From Scatophagus argus (taxonomy: Eukaryota; Chordata; Actinopteri; Scatophagidae), in the NCBI RefSeq assembly GCF_020382885.2, contig NC_058508.1:6502055-6566054 (forward strand): DNA of 64,000 nt. Direction: 5' to 3'. Positions within the stretch are counted from its first letter, which is position 1, and each line of letters begins with the position of its first letter. The translations under genes and the position numbers were made by a program. A model generated the notes under the pieces. It did not search any database. It was given only the letters and a program-made list of their open reading frames with translations, and was not told the DNA's origin. This document shows positions 34,571-47,573 of the stretch, piece by piece.

Positions 34571-35360
34571 ACTTACAAAATCATTTTATGTTTGTGGTGT
34601 CGTTGCCCTGTGAGAACCAGTCGATTTTTAATGAGCTCAGAAAAACAGCATTGTTTTCAGGTTTTGGTGATGCATTTTTCAACTAATCCAAGAGGGATTT
34701 TGAAGAGTTTATTTAGCTTAAAGAGTAGAAGAATTTTTCTTAACACATAAAAAAAACACTTTTAGTTTCTTCAATTTATCACAGGCATTGAAAATTAAAA
34801 ATCATTTGCTTTAATTGTACAGCCATTCAGCATTATTGTAGCCTTTAAAACACATGATGCAATGTTCTAAAAAACACCCATGTGGCAAACAAATGGTATA
34901 AACAGGATTAAGACAAAACACAATAAAGGACATTTTATTTTCAAAGCAATGGAAATAATCACTGACAGCAGTGCTTGGCTTGGATGTAAGAAATGGTTAA
35001 TAATGCCAGAAATGGTTAGTACACAGTAAGTGAAACACTTCAGTCAAGCACATCACATGAAGCTCATAAATGTGGGGAAGGTGTGATAATAGTGGAGAAC
35101 ACTTATCCTGAGATTACACAAGAGATGCGCCAGGAATTTCTACATGTGTATAATGACAGCTTGCTGTAACGTCTGAGCCGTGCTGAATGCCTCTGTGTCT
35201 ATAAAATGTGTTTTCTTCTAGGATTCCTCTCACATCCAGAAGAGGCCACAAAAGCAACCACATAAATTATATAAAAATCGTGATATGTGGAATGAAGGAA
35301 AGCGCATTCATTTCTAGGCGATAATGATAATTCTGCATTTGACTGACAAATACTTTGAGT
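34571..35360. other. MGP downstream flank, no supported gene
   Basis: AT-rich, no coding exon. It should contain the MGP 3'UTR in its right-hand part; no single poly(A) signal stands out. Confidence 0.5.
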
Positions 35361-36339
35361 TCAGTATCGACGAGACACAGCTGCTCTCTGGGGTTGAGGT
35401 CTGGAGCCAAAGTATCTCTGGTAGGCCTTCTGATAGCCGTGGTGGTAGGCGTAGAAGCGGCAGGGAGAGTAGTCCTCACAGGTCTCTGCACTCCTCTCCA
35501 CTGGAGACTTCATCTTCCTGGACAAGAGGGAGGAGGGGAGAATAGATATAAGACGGCATGACAGAGACAGTTAGAGGAAGGAATGTTGAGGACATGGAAG
35601 AGGACAATAATCAGGAACAAATACAGCCAGTGACTTTTGCCTTTGTTTTGTTGCATTTCTTCTTATTTCTTTATTTTTTTTTTTTTTTTTTTTTGCATTC
35701 AGGCATTTGCATGTGCATGTGTGCCTTGTCGTCTGTTTCTGCAGACACGTGGTCCTACATATACACAGGAATGTGCTCTGTATGTGTGTCTGCGGTGGCG
35801 TCTTTTACCTCATGAAGTTGTAATTGTCGAATCTGTTCCCTCTGGGTGGGTTGTGTACGTGTCTCCTCTGCGTTGTTATGAATGAGTTGGCTTGGTTTGG
35901 GGGCACAAACAAATCTGGAACCACAAAACTTTACTAGACAAAAATTCTTTTTGTTTTTTTCATGTACATCCTGTAAATCATCTCAGTTAGGTGAAATGTA
36001 AGGATGGGGATATGTTAGTGAAGGATAAAATGAGATTCCGATATACGAAGTTGTATCACTGAAGCTGTGTTACATTTATTAGAACTGCATGCATGTTTTT
36101 CCATGAACGAGAGACATTTAATCACCTTCAATGGATTCTGTGCTTTCATGAGATTCTATGGGAAAAACATGGAATTGGGTTAATCATAAATAAAGAATTG
36201 TTATGTAAATTATGTGCTAAAAATTGCATAATGGCTACTGAATGACAGAAGAGTGAAGATGTCGGGGACAATCTGTACCATAGCAGACACAGAAAGAGAC
36301 GGCAGCACAGAGTGCCAGAAACTGAAGAAGGCTCCTCAT
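35361..36339 (-). CDS. mgp: Matrix Gla protein precursor
   Basis: MGP is a secreted vitamin-K-dependent inhibitor of soft-tissue calcification. Four coding exons join in phase on the minus strand: 36339-36279, 36155-36126, 35914-35809 and 35517-35361 (354 nt, 117 aa). Residues 1-19 are a signal peptide (MRSLLQFLALCAAVSFCVC). The mature start YESHESTESIED keeps the first Gla (Glu 21) and three S-x-E phosphorylation sites (Ser 22, 25, 28), as in mammalian MGP. The MGP-type ANxF motif is present (ANSF, residues 39-42). The Gla core SPVERSAETCEDYSPCRFYA holds the C-x5-C pair (Cys 79, Cys 85) and ends with AYQRYFGS. A further exon upstream is non-coding: a strong acceptor (TTTTCCAACAG) opens the ATG exon at 36363. 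Osteocalcin lies about 10.7 kb downstream in the same orientation. Complete and apparently functional. Confidence 0.94.
35665..35694 (+). repeat. poly(T) tract in MGP intron
   Basis: About 20 or more consecutive T within a T-rich run, between the last two MGP exons. Confidence 0.85.
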
Positions 36340-36689
36340 CTTGGGGCTGATATATCTGCCTCTCTGTTGGAAAAGAGAAGAGAGGTGTTTCAGTGAGTCA
36401 TGTCAGCACCAGAGCCAGAGTTTGATAGGAGAAGAGGGAGAAAAACGAGAGAGAATGAGAGAATACGGCTCGGATTTTGAAATTGTGGGTAACCAGGAAA
36501 GAACCACAAGCGGGGATAGATGGCTGAAAGAGCCAAACTTTCTAAATCTGTTTCCTGTGGTTTTGTGCATATGAGGGCTACAAGCAGTCATATAAAGCCC
36601 TGATACAAGCTGGTCTGCAGTTAAACATCTGTGCTTGCTGGCACGTTGCTGCAGAATTTCTGCACGGGACAGACACAAATAAACAAATG

Positions 36690-36794
36690 CATATATATAG
36701 TATATATATACTATATATATATATGTATACACTATAAATATATATATATATATATATACACATAATATATACACATATATATATATATATATTC
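36690..36794 (+). repeat. (TA)n microsatellite with cruciform potential in MGP first intron
   Basis: Several TATATATA blocks separated by AGTA/ACTA form self-complementary segments. Confidence 0.9.
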
Positions 36795-37016
36795 ATTTGA
36801 GCAGACTGACCAAATTCCTTGTGACTGCACTGGATTTGAAGTCAGAGCCAATCCATAAACACCAACATCGATAGCTCAAACACCATTTTGTAGGAAACAA
36901 CCAAAAAGAAATGGCTGTTTAACTGCCAAGTTACTAGTTACTAGTGTCCAAATACACTAAAGTTTATTGCAGGAAGAAAGGTGGTTACTATAAAGTTATA
37001 GGTATTCTACATGTCT

Positions 37017-37017
37017 C

Positions 37018-37045
<28 letters not shown>
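37017..37045 (+). repeat. (CA)n microsatellite in MGP first intron
   Basis: About 14 CA units. A second run of similar length lies at 37130-37159. Confidence 0.9.
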
Positions 37046-37048
<3 letters not shown>

Positions 37049-37127
37049 GTAATCAATACTTAATCACATACCTACGGTAAGGTGTGACACCTCTACAAAC
37101 AGTAAAGGCAGAGAACTTTAACACCCT

Positions 37128-37160
<33 letters not shown>

Positions 37161-37862
37161 ACACACACTCCCTGTATTCACATTCCTGCACTGCAGAAAA
37201 GCTTTCATCCGCATCTTCTGTTTGTGGGATTTGGACAGGATTCTGTTTTAGCAGCCCTCCCTTTCACTGTCAATAGCAGCTTTCATTACACATAAACACA
37301 CATACATAACCTTCTCTGGCACATGTTCACATGCACACACAGCATAACATCAGTCCCTCAGGCATATCTTGGCTACAGTTGAGCCAGACTTGGGCACAGA
37401 AACAGCAATCCTCAGGCCCAAAGTTCAAAAAGCAACTTCCAAACACAAGCAAGACTAGACGCATGTGTGTGTGTGTGAGGGCCTCCATAGGTTTATGCCT
37501 GTCTGTCTTGGTAGGGATCCTAATGGGTTCACATTCCCTGCAGGCAGAAAGTGACCACCTCACAGGAAAAAGCCACAGGCATGATGCTTGCACACTCATC
37601 CAGACTGAGGTTATGTTTTAAGTGCTCTTCACACAAACAGACTAGTACTGAAGGCCTATTGTACTGTCGGAGTTGCATGTTGAAGCATTAGAGCAAAAAC
37701 ATACAAAAATAAAAAATGCACTGGTCATTAGCCAATCAACTAATTCATAAAAACTGCAGTTTTTCCAAAGTTTGACTTGTTTAAAACATGTAAACTATGT
37801 CTACTTTTCACCTGTTTTCATTGTCATTTGTTACAAGAGATTATTTGCTTGAATGTACTTAC

Positions 37863-37930
37863 CGTGAAAGATGATTATGGAGTTAAAAGTCTGTAAAATA
37901 TCTCTCTGTGTGTATTTTCTCCTGAGAAAT
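37863..37930 (-). other. MGP non-coding first exon
   Basis: Reading on the minus strand, about 25-30 nt after a TATA box there is a short exon ending TCTTTCACG at a consensus donor GTAAGTAC (from 37862). Spliced to the acceptor at 36364 it would give a 5'UTR of about 90 nt. Inferred from TATA, donor and acceptor agreement. Confidence 0.6.
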
Positions 37931-37954
37931 ATTTCCTAATTCCTCACAGCAAGG

Positions 37955-37962
37955 CTTTTATA
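37955..37962 (-). promoter_or_regulatory. TATA box of the MGP gene
   Basis: The minus-strand sequence GAGTATAAAAGCC contains TATAAAAG. The predicted start site near 37928 lies just before the non-coding exon. Confidence 0.65.
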
Positions 37963-38618
37963 CTCACCTCTCTAACCCCCACCCCTTCATTTCTACCCTC
38001 CGACTCCCTCCTCTGAGCCCTCTCCCTCTACTCCTCCTCCCTTCTCATACTATCAAGCCTCTTTTCCACCATTTAATCATACCAGGATATTAGCTCACTC
38101 TCTCCCCAACTCCCACGCCTTTACTGAGAAATACAACCCGGTGACAGACAGGGTGAGGAGGAGGAACAGAGAAAAACAAGTGGGGACACAGAGGAGGGTG
38201 AGGGGAGGCTGGCATGGGTACGTTTGAACCTGCTTCATAGCAGGTATATGATAATATTCACTGCTGTTTGCCAGCATGGCAGCTTGATATGAAAACACAC
38301 CATACAGACACGTCGTGGACTGACTCTTCAGCCTCCCTGTGTCTCTGACAAACATGTGCAGCTGCTTGTGTTTGATTGGCATGTCGTTGTTTCAAAGTAC
38401 CGACTACACTACACTAACTGTTTAAAATTTTTTGGGGAACAAAACCTTTAACTTTCATGGATGGAGACTGTGAGCTCATGAACTCTGCGTTTCTGGGTAT
38501 AAAACAACATGTCAGTCCACTGTACTAGTGCTGGCATTCTAGCAACACAAAGCACAACACCCTTGCAGGGAAACTTTCCAGCAGTTACACCATCTCAGAA
38601 CCGGCATTGCACAGTGAC

Positions 38619-38700
38619 AAAGTACTGTACTTAAGTGCAGTAAGTTTGAATATCTGCACTTCACTTGAGTATTATTTTTTCTGGAAACGCATTATTTTCA
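38619..38700 (-). repeat. teleost repeat fragment (GTACTTAAGT... CACTTGAGTATT type)
   Basis: The stretch agtactgtacttaagtgcag followed by acttgagtatta matches the other end of the repeat family seen at 14695-14860. Confidence 0.45.
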
Positions 38701-41379
38701 CTTGATTTGTTTTATAAAGACAAATATTGTGCTTTTGGGGCCACTACGTGTCTATAGCTTGAAGCACAGATCTGAAGTCAGCGGATGAACTCTCTTTTCT
38801 CTTCTAAATTGCTTTGTGTTCATCACAGGAGAAAAAACAATCAGAGAAAAGGACTTCATCAAGTTCAAAATGTAGTTTGGTTAGCTGATGGTGCCATATG
38901 GCTGTATCTGAAGCACATGTTTAATATTTTTTGAAACAAAGAAAGGTTCATGTCCTTTTAAATACGTGCTCTGAATACTGTGTACAAACTCCATCACCTG
39001 CAAAAAAATAACCATCCAACCTGGAAAATCATGTTGAGGTAAAACAAAGTAAAGGGCTGTTGCACACAGAAAGTCTTTAGTACACCTACGTTAACGTTAA
39101 TGCACTAGTTACACAGAACAACCTCCCCTGTGGTTTCTGTCTGAGTTACGTAACACCACATCACATTTGGCTCAGCCAGAACACTCTGTGAATATCTGTG
39201 TGAAAGCAGACCCTCACCAACAGTAAATAAACCGGAATAGTAGGACACGCTATGCCAGAAATCAGCAGGACTCAGACAGACAGATAAACATTAGCACAGA
39301 CATAAAGATGGAGATAAACCCCAGACAGATAAGAGAGGGGAATTCAGGTTTCAGAGAGGGAGAGAAAGCACATGTTGTTGCTGCCTTGGCTGTTTTTGAC
39401 ACTGGAGCTGCAGACATATTCAGTGATGTGGTCATATAGGCTGTTAACCCTGGAACCACTGAGCAGCGGTTTGGTTCTTTAACGCAGATTATTAAATGTC
39501 CAATTTATTTATAATCAGATACCAACACAAAGGAGGGAAAGAGAGTTGAATGAGAGGGATTTGATTCTTTTGATTTTACAAATGCTTACAGATGGCAGCA
39601 GGGATTTGTGAGTTCATTAGGGCTGAGCTACAAAAGATGGAGAGGGTGATTGCATGGAAAAGAATTGTCAAATACTCCATTTTTTTATCAACCCTTATCC
39701 TCCCAAACCTCTCTCTTATTTATACCCTCTCTCTGCCCATCTCTGAAGTCATATTTCCTCATGTGCTTCATCCACTTTTACACCTTCATGTTACTTCAGT
39801 AATTTTCCTGTTCCTCACTCCCACTTATGCAATTAATGTCCTGTTCGGACCAGTCAGCCTGCCCATGTCTGTGCGTTGTAACAAAATATCTAGCTCTTAA
39901 GAAATGTTATGAATGCAAGTTAGTGGGCCAGAACCATGTTTTTGTAAGCAGGAAAGAGTGCCAGAGGCCCAAACAGACGATAAATGAAAAGCAGAGGCAA
40001 GTGAAAAACAGGATGTGATACGCCCGGCGGAGCTGAGCATGGTTGTGACTAACAGAGTGCACCTGCACATCTGGGCTTGAACTGAAGAGAAAGGTCAATA
40101 CAGGAGATAATAAAAGGCCTTTGTAAGTGGGGCAGGTCTGAGGAGGCGATGGAAGTGATACAGCCTTGGAGGAGGAAAAGTACTGGATCAAACTCTACTG
40201 AGACTGATCGTTACGATAGCAAGAGCTTGTAGACCCAGTAGAGGATGTGGATGAAATAAGAAGGAATGGAAGGAAAGAGGGAGGATTTGGAGGGAGAAAA
40301 CGCAGAGGTGAAAAAAGTGAAGGAAAGTGTCTGAATTTCACCATGAGGGCAAGGCCACAAATGTGTAAACTATCCAAATAATGTCTACATTTACACACAC
40401 TCTCACCTGTCTGGGCAGGCTTGTGTTTCCCTCAGCGGTGGAGCAGGTGTACCTCAGGCTGCTCAGTGGCTCATTCGGTCAGAGTGGACAGAACACAGAC
40501 AAACACTAATCCAACAACATCAACTCCCAAAAACAGTTTAGCCCTTAAGTGACAAATCCAGACATTTTTCCTGCTATATTTATGCCTTATTTTCTTAATA
40601 GTCATTGGTGTGATTCACTTATTTTTTAAAATTCTATTTGAAAACAGCAGACACATTAAGGAGTGAGTGACTCAGACAGAAAACATCATGTGGTGTGAGC
40701 TGCTTCTGTGGCTCTGTCTGTGGGAGGGGAGGGAGATCCGGCCAGACTGGATGAGGGACAGACATTACTCAGGACTGTCCTCCTCCTCTCAGCCTCTGAT
40801 GGTCCTGTTGTCCTGCGGCTGTGAATTCTGCCATATGAACGTCAACCAAAACATTGTGTAGATTTATGGTTGGTGCATAACACTGCCAACCTGCAGGCCA
40901 CATGTATATTGAAGTCTATTTTTTTTAAAAATGTATTTATTTATTGTTACTGATATTTGAAATGCAAATCTGTGTGATTTCCCATGCACAGAAACATTTA
41001 GAGAAGTTAGCTGTAACAAAATGGGACAGAGGATTTTGCCTGTTCTCATTTGCTCTGGCCTCCCTCCCTGGCCTCATCATCTAATAACAAAATCAAGAAC
41101 ACACGTACAGTGTAGTTATATGGTGAACAACTTCAGGACTCACCTCTCATCACCTTTCCACCAACCCTCAGCCCTGCCTCCATGCCTACACAGAAGAAAA
41201 ATAAAACAATTTCATTAAGGCTTCTTGTAAAAAGATCCAAAGCGTTAGTGCATTATTTTAATCTGAGAAACACAAGGCATCGGTGTTAACACGCAAAGGC
41301 ATAAGAAAGAACAGCAAAGACCACAACACTGTACTCTTAAACTTAACTGTATAGGTTTGCAAAGTGCTGCGTAACAGTT

Positions 41380-41670
41380 TAAGAGTTTGACATTTTGGGA
41401 AATATACTTTCGTGCTTTCTTTCAAAGAGTTAAATGAGAAAATCAATACCAATCATGTCTGCGTGATAACTACGAAGCTGGAGCCAGGAGCTGGTTAGGG
41501 AAGACTGTTGAAGGGGGAAGAAAGACTTTTCTTTTTGGAAGGCAGATTTTGGGATTTTGTTACCTTTTACCTTTTCTTTTGTTACCAGAGTCAGGCTTCC
41601 CTTTGTTTCCAGTCTTCATGTTAAGCTAAGCTAACTGGCTGTAGTGTCATGGTTATTGTATTTTATGCTA
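41380..41670. repeat. inverted pair of halves of a common teleost dispersed repeat
   Basis: 41383-41500 reads tttgacattttgggaaatat through agccaggagctggttagg, the forward 5' half of a widespread fish repeat. 41540-41670 reads attttgttacc, ttccagtcttcatgttaagc, taagctaactggctg, which is the reverse complement of the other half. The halves therefore face each other. Confidence 0.55.
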
Positions 41671-42530
41671 CACACATTTCTCAAAAACTGTTCCGTTACA
41701 TCTTTTTCTATTCGTGCACCTTTGCAACTTGCCCATCAATCCAAAATCACCATATTTTCCTGTATATCTTAAACATAATTTGATGCATAAAGCGTCAAGT
41801 TGGGGAACACAGCGATCAGTTTGTACTCCTGTGATCACTTTTATTAATGTAATGTAATTCCTGGTGTTACATGACAGAGTGCAGATTTGTTTGGATTTCA
41901 GATCTCAAACCAGAAATGACTGAAATGAATATTTACACTCTCGTTGTCCAGACTATCCTCTTCTCCAAACTCGGCAAAGATTGTGTTCCACTTGCTGATC
42001 CAGGAATAATTCTGTTTTAAAAGTTCCTCACATTCGTAACAATATATCTTCCAGCTGTCAAACTGAGTGTGGTGGGGATAAGAGACACATCTGGCTGAAG
42101 ACAAACACTGTATTGTGTCTCACAGCCTTCCCTCCATTTCCCGTAATCTCTTGATCCTGCAGCCAACCTGTTATTACGACAAGATCATATAAGTACATCA
42201 TTCCAAGGAATTGGAATTAGGAAATAGGAAATAGTTATGCAAAAGACGGGGATCAGGTTGAGTTCTGCATAATTTCGGGTTTAATCTTAAGTGACAGGCT
42301 TCAGGAAGATTGGTTGGTATTGATCTGTAGATAACACACAAATTAACTTTGGTGCAAAGTTTCTCTGTTTTTTTTCTCTTCTCTTTATAATCCTGCCATA
42401 AAATGGCTTGGCTTTGACATGTGAGCTGCTAAACTTTAAACACAGACTAAATTACTTACAAATTAATTACAATGTGTCACCCCAGCTGCTGACACATTGA
42501 AGTCATTCAGGAGATGCTGCATGTTTGCAT

Positions 42531-42553
42531 GTGTGTGTGTGTGTGTGTGTGTA
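42531..42553 (+). repeat. (GT)n microsatellite
   Basis: About 11 GT units followed by tacatacatacat. Confidence 0.9.
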
Positions 42554-44944
42554 CATACATACATCAGTAGAATCAGCTTCTATTTCTCATAAGAGCACAA
42601 GCCAACTTTTTCATTTGACGTGCTATTTACTTTGGTGCCCCACTGCTCTTCTGTGGTGCCAACTCTAACAGACCGACCAGCAGGGCAAGTAACCAGCACC
42701 CACCCGCACCTGGCAGGAATCTCTCTCTTACACACACACATACACATCCACACAATTGTGCTGCATCAAACACCGTTCACAAACTGACACTTCAAACATG
42801 TGATGACATGAAAGGCATGCATGAAAGTGCAGTGGTGTAATCTGCAGTAGAGGAATTTCCTCACGCAAGATCCTCACATTGATTGTTATGCATGACCACG
42901 AGCAAGGTAACTGCAACAATCTGCTCATCTGTAAATAAGAACTGTTTTTCGCTTTGCATGTCTCTCTTTTTCTCTGATTTTATCTGCCTTTTTAGCAAAC
43001 TCTCTCCCTCGGGGTTTTAAAACTGAACTGTATGATTCTGCATTGTTGTTCTGCATCCTCTCCTCTTGGCCTCTTGGCCTCTTGGCTATGTATTCCTGCT
43101 AATTATACAAAGCCCAAAGTCTTGGACTCAATATTGGTTCTTTTTGGGATTCTAAACTTAAACTTTGCAGCTGGACTTCATGCAGAATTTGCAAGGCCAG
43201 ACACAGCAAAATGTGTACACGCATGAGTATGGCCGCAGAATGTATAGATATGTATATATATTATATATATGGCTATCCTGGGTGGTTAAGTGTGCCATGC
43301 CAACATTTTAAACTATGAAATTTTGTGGCAAATTCATTTCATTCCAGTGGAATTGCCACAATTTTTCTATCAAGTTTAATTCGGGTGAACTTTGACCTGA
43401 AAATGTATGCCTTGACCCACAGTAAGCTTTCTTGACAGACTTTACCTTTAAGAGGATGCAGCACCAGAGAATCTAAAATGGAGGAAGCTATTGTAGCATT
43501 AGCTTTGTTGCACCATTCACTTTGATTTAACCTCCTCTTCCAGAGTATAAGCTGCTCCGCAAAAGAGGAATGGTTTACAGACCGTTACTCCAACCCCAGC
43601 TGATGGTACAAAGACATGTGTTAAATAAACTTTGGGAACATATTGTCCCATTAATAGCTGTGCTAAAAAGCTTGAATAGTGTTATTTTTTCCCTTTATTT
43701 TTGTTTAAAAATGTTGTTTTTTATTCAGTGGAATGATGTAGGCCTATCTTAGTGGACAAATTCCAGAGGAAATTACAGATAAAGTAAAAAGATAGAAGCT
43801 TTTATTCTGTTGTCACTTTTCATTTTCATATGCAAAGACCCAAAATACCCTCAAGCGCACACTCAGGATCTATTGACATGTGTGTTGTGAAAATATGTCA
43901 GACTGTCAGATCAAGGCTTCCAAAACTCGGTGGTAACTTGGTAACTCGGTGGTGCACAAAAGGTGAACTGGCACCTCTCCACCTACCAGTCCACACTCAG
44001 GACCACAAACCCCAGATCCCAACAGACTGAACTACTGGTGCAGTTATCTTGCAGGCTTCACCAGCAAGTAGTCACTACATCACCTTTTGGTGTGACCAGG
44101 CTTTAATATTAAAAGCCGCTGTATCTATAATAAGCCATTTGTAATATTGCTCTCTTCTGTCATATTGTCAACCTCTGCGTTTTTTTCCTTCTGTTACTGA
44201 AAGTTCAGTTTCTCGTCTACATTCGTTCAGTTTTCACCTTTTCTTTCGTCTCGTGCCACCTCTCATACTGCTCTCTGTCCGTCCCTCTCAATACTGATGA
44301 CACAATAAAACACGTGTGAGCTTTGTGTGTGTTGCCCTCTCTTCATCCGTTTTGGTTGAATCTTTCCTTTATGCCAGCCCTCGATCTTTTCTATCCCTTT
44401 GTGGTTGTCAAAAGCGGTCAGTGTAATCACATGTATGAAGCCACTAACACAGACATCCAAGCAATGAACCAACACATCGTCTACAACTGACCACTGACAC
44501 GCAGGCAGCACTGACAGAGAGCCATGGGTCCTGACCGGCTGCACCCAACAACCCCTTCAGCTTCTTTCAGACTCACGTTCTCTCAGCTGTTGTTGTATTT
44601 TAGACTAGCAAACTCCCAGAAAAATGACCTCTTTAGAAGGGATGTATCCCTGAATGATGACGGCAGGACGAGTAAAGATAAACTTCCACAATCGTGGGTG
44701 CTGTGTGGAGCCAGTTGGAGATGACTTAAAATGTTGATTTGATCGATTTGTTCATTAAACTCACCATGCTAACATTGTCCTTGTGATATAAGTGTGTTTA
44801 GGCATGAGCTGATGTACCAAATCAAAATTGAAACAGCAGTGGATGTACGGGACTTTAGACAGAAAATGGAGCACATAAGAGCTCAACAAGCTGAGCTAAG
44901 CAGCATATCAAAGTTCTGCTGGTATCAGTTTGTTTTAACCCTTG

Positions 44945-44962
44945 CCTGCCCTCTTGTGGTCA
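44945..44962 (-). promoter_or_regulatory. CTCF-like motif (minus strand GACCACAAGAGGGCAGG)
   Basis: The minus-strand sequence GACCACAAGAGGGCAGG fits the CTCF core. A second, weaker candidate (minus strand CACCTGCAGGGGGCAGATG) lies at 45364-45382. Both lie in the gene-poor interval between MGP and PDE6H. Motif-only call. Confidence 0.4.
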
Positions 44963-45606
44963 GAATTGATTAGTGGCGCGTGTGGTAAATCAAATTATTT
45001 AGATGTTTGCATAATGTGATATAATATGTCATGATCTGTACCTATGCGTACTGTTATATTAAAACTAAAACAACTGTGCAATAAGCTCAGGTCTTGCAGG
45101 AGAGGCTCTATCTACTGCATCTAAAGCCCAGATAATATTGTGCAAACGATTGAAAGTCCACACACTAACAGCACTACCCACAAAACCACATATTTTATTC
45201 ATAGCAGACTATGGTATGCATGAGGTGTGTGTTATGCTGCGCTGTGGTCACACATACAGGAGTGTGAAACCTCAGTAATCTGTCCTCTTTCACCCTCTCT
45301 GTCACAGTGACTAAAGCAGACGTTTACACCAGCTGAATGGCCCTGCTCTGTACAGTGAAACTCATCTGCCCCCTGCAGGTGTAACAGAGTGATGACAGCC
45401 GTAATGGTCCTCTTAATGGAATATAAATGCTTCAACATAAAACCGCATAGAGTGGAATATGCATGAAATGTACACAACAAGGAATAAATGTGTATTATAT
45501 TTGAAAGACATAGCACTTATCCAGATGAGTTCCTACTTTACGACTTGTCTCTTTCTCCTGCTTGCCAATACTGTAATTCTTCACTTAAAGCTTCATTTCC
45601 TGTATT

Positions 45607-45916
45607 TTGCACCTCACCTCCCCTCCTCTCCTCACCTCTCCCCTCCTCTCCTCACCTCTCCTGTCCTCTCCTCACCTCACCTCTCCCCTCCTCTCCTCTC
45701 CTTTCTTCTCCTCTCCTCTCCTTTCCTCTCCCCTCACCTCCCCTCCTCTCCTCACCTTTTTTCTCCTCTCCTCACCTCTCCCTTCCTCTCCTCTCCCCTC
45801 CTCTCCTCTCCTTTCTTCTCCTCTCCTCTCCTTTCCTCTCCCCTCCTCTCCTCTCCTTTCTTCTCCTCTCCTCTCCTTTCCTCTCCCTTCCTCTCCTCTC
45901 CTCTCCCCTCCTCTCC
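45607..45916 (+). repeat. pyrimidine-only (CTCTC/CTTTC)n microsatellite array
   Basis: About 310 bp made almost purely of C and T on the plus strand, built on ctcctctcct with ctttcttctc and ctcacctctc variants in a higher-order pattern of about 30-60 bp. It yields long Ser/Pro/Leu frames and Arg/Gly/Glu frames on the two strands that are not genes. Confidence 0.95.
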
Positions 45917-47549
45917 TGCCAAAGCAAATGGAATACCAAACATTCCTGTTAAAGTAAGATAGACATAACACTGTGGAGCACAAGGAGTCTCCATTTTCAC
46001 AAATTCTGGCTTCTTACTTTAAAACAACATTTGAATGTGTAGAGTCATGTGAATGTTACCTTTGTTCCCTCAATTAGCTATATGAAAGCATCTCCTCATG
46101 CACCGCCTTTTGAGACCACTCCTCAGAGTCTTTCCATGTCTCTGGACTTTTATGCTATTAAGCTCAATGAGAGCCTCACTGTTCGTTGGTCTCTTTGGAG
46201 CTTTCCTGACCTCTCCCTGACTGCCTGAGAGCTGCCAGCGAAGACTAGTAATGAGATATTAGCCCTGATGGTGGTAACTGGGGAGAGGTGGAACATGCTA
46301 TTCCCTAATCTCTTCTCCTCTTTTTACTCTTTTCTATGAGCACTGTCTGAAGATTTACTTTTAACATCTCTTCTTAATTCCCCTTCCTCTTTCCTCTTCT
46401 TTCTTCTTGTTCTGTTCTGTCTTTCTCTCTTTCCCTTCTAACTTCTCTTAGTTTTATTCCTGGTTTTCTGTAGGAACTTTTTCTCACTTTTTCTCACACC
46501 ATCCTTCTTTTCTGCTGCTGTTTTGTGTCTGCACATTGCAACATTGTGAGTGGGTGAGGGACTGAAGTGAAACTTCCACCTTGGCTCCACATATCTCCAG
46601 CTGGGATTTGGGCGCAGAGGAGGATGTCTAAGTTCACTGTGATCTATAAAAAACAGAACAGCAGAGCTGGTTGTTAGCCATTTAGTAAAGAGTACAAATA
46701 TACAACTAAATGTCCCCATGGATGAATTGATCTTTAAATCTTGATGCGATTTTTTTAAAAAAAGGCATAGCATGGCATGGACAACCTCATGCAAAAGGTT
46801 TTGGCATATTAAACATTTTTTAATATTGGGTTTTTAGAGATATATTCCTCAGTCTGATAAGTCAAAAGGACTAGAATGATTTGATAAAGGTTTTAGTGGA
46901 ACCAGAGATGAACTATAAGGATATGGGCCCTGGAGACCATTAAGTTACAAAGGAGCCAGACTAAAATAGACATAGAACTGACACAGTTTATCAGTGGTCA
47001 TTTTGTGTGTATGTAATCATTTCGTACCACTTTGAGTGTCTTTCACTGACATTTTGCAGGTGAAGCACAACTTCTACTGCTCTGCTGTTGGTTGAAAAAA
47101 GGCAGCGTCTTTGGAAAGATGGCGATGTACGTTCTATCGGATAAAGCTTTTCTGCTGCTCCCATTTCAACTCTCTCTCTCTCTCTCTCAGCATGCTGTTG
47201 AATCTATCATATCTCAGCTCCCGACTCACAGCATACAGGATCTATAATGTGTATTTCTCGACTTCCTGAGCTTTAACAACTGCCTGAAAGCAGCATTCGC
47301 GGCGTCACATTGTTACAGACTTTGTTAAGTATTAATGAGTACGTTACTACACTGTGGGCTGGAAATGGGATGTTTAGCTAGCCAAGGGCATCTCCTGCCT
47401 CGTACACACATGGGACTGAATAATGAAGCTGAACAGATTGTGAATTTATGGGCTACAACAGAAGACGTAAACAAATAAACAGGCATTAATCTTGTTCATT
47501 AGCCGTGTATCAAGTCATGCGGCAAAAACAGGCTCTGTAAGCAATCCAA

Positions 47550-47573
47550 ACATGTGTGTGTGTGTGTGTGTGT
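47550..47573 (+). repeat. (GT)n microsatellite
   Basis: A run of about 12 GT units. Confidence 0.9.

Noticed and set aside
45459-46000. Open frames of 100-167 codons rich in Ser/Pro/Leu or Arg/Gly/Glu
   Set aside because: Direct translation of a pyrimidine microsatellite. No exon signals or domains.
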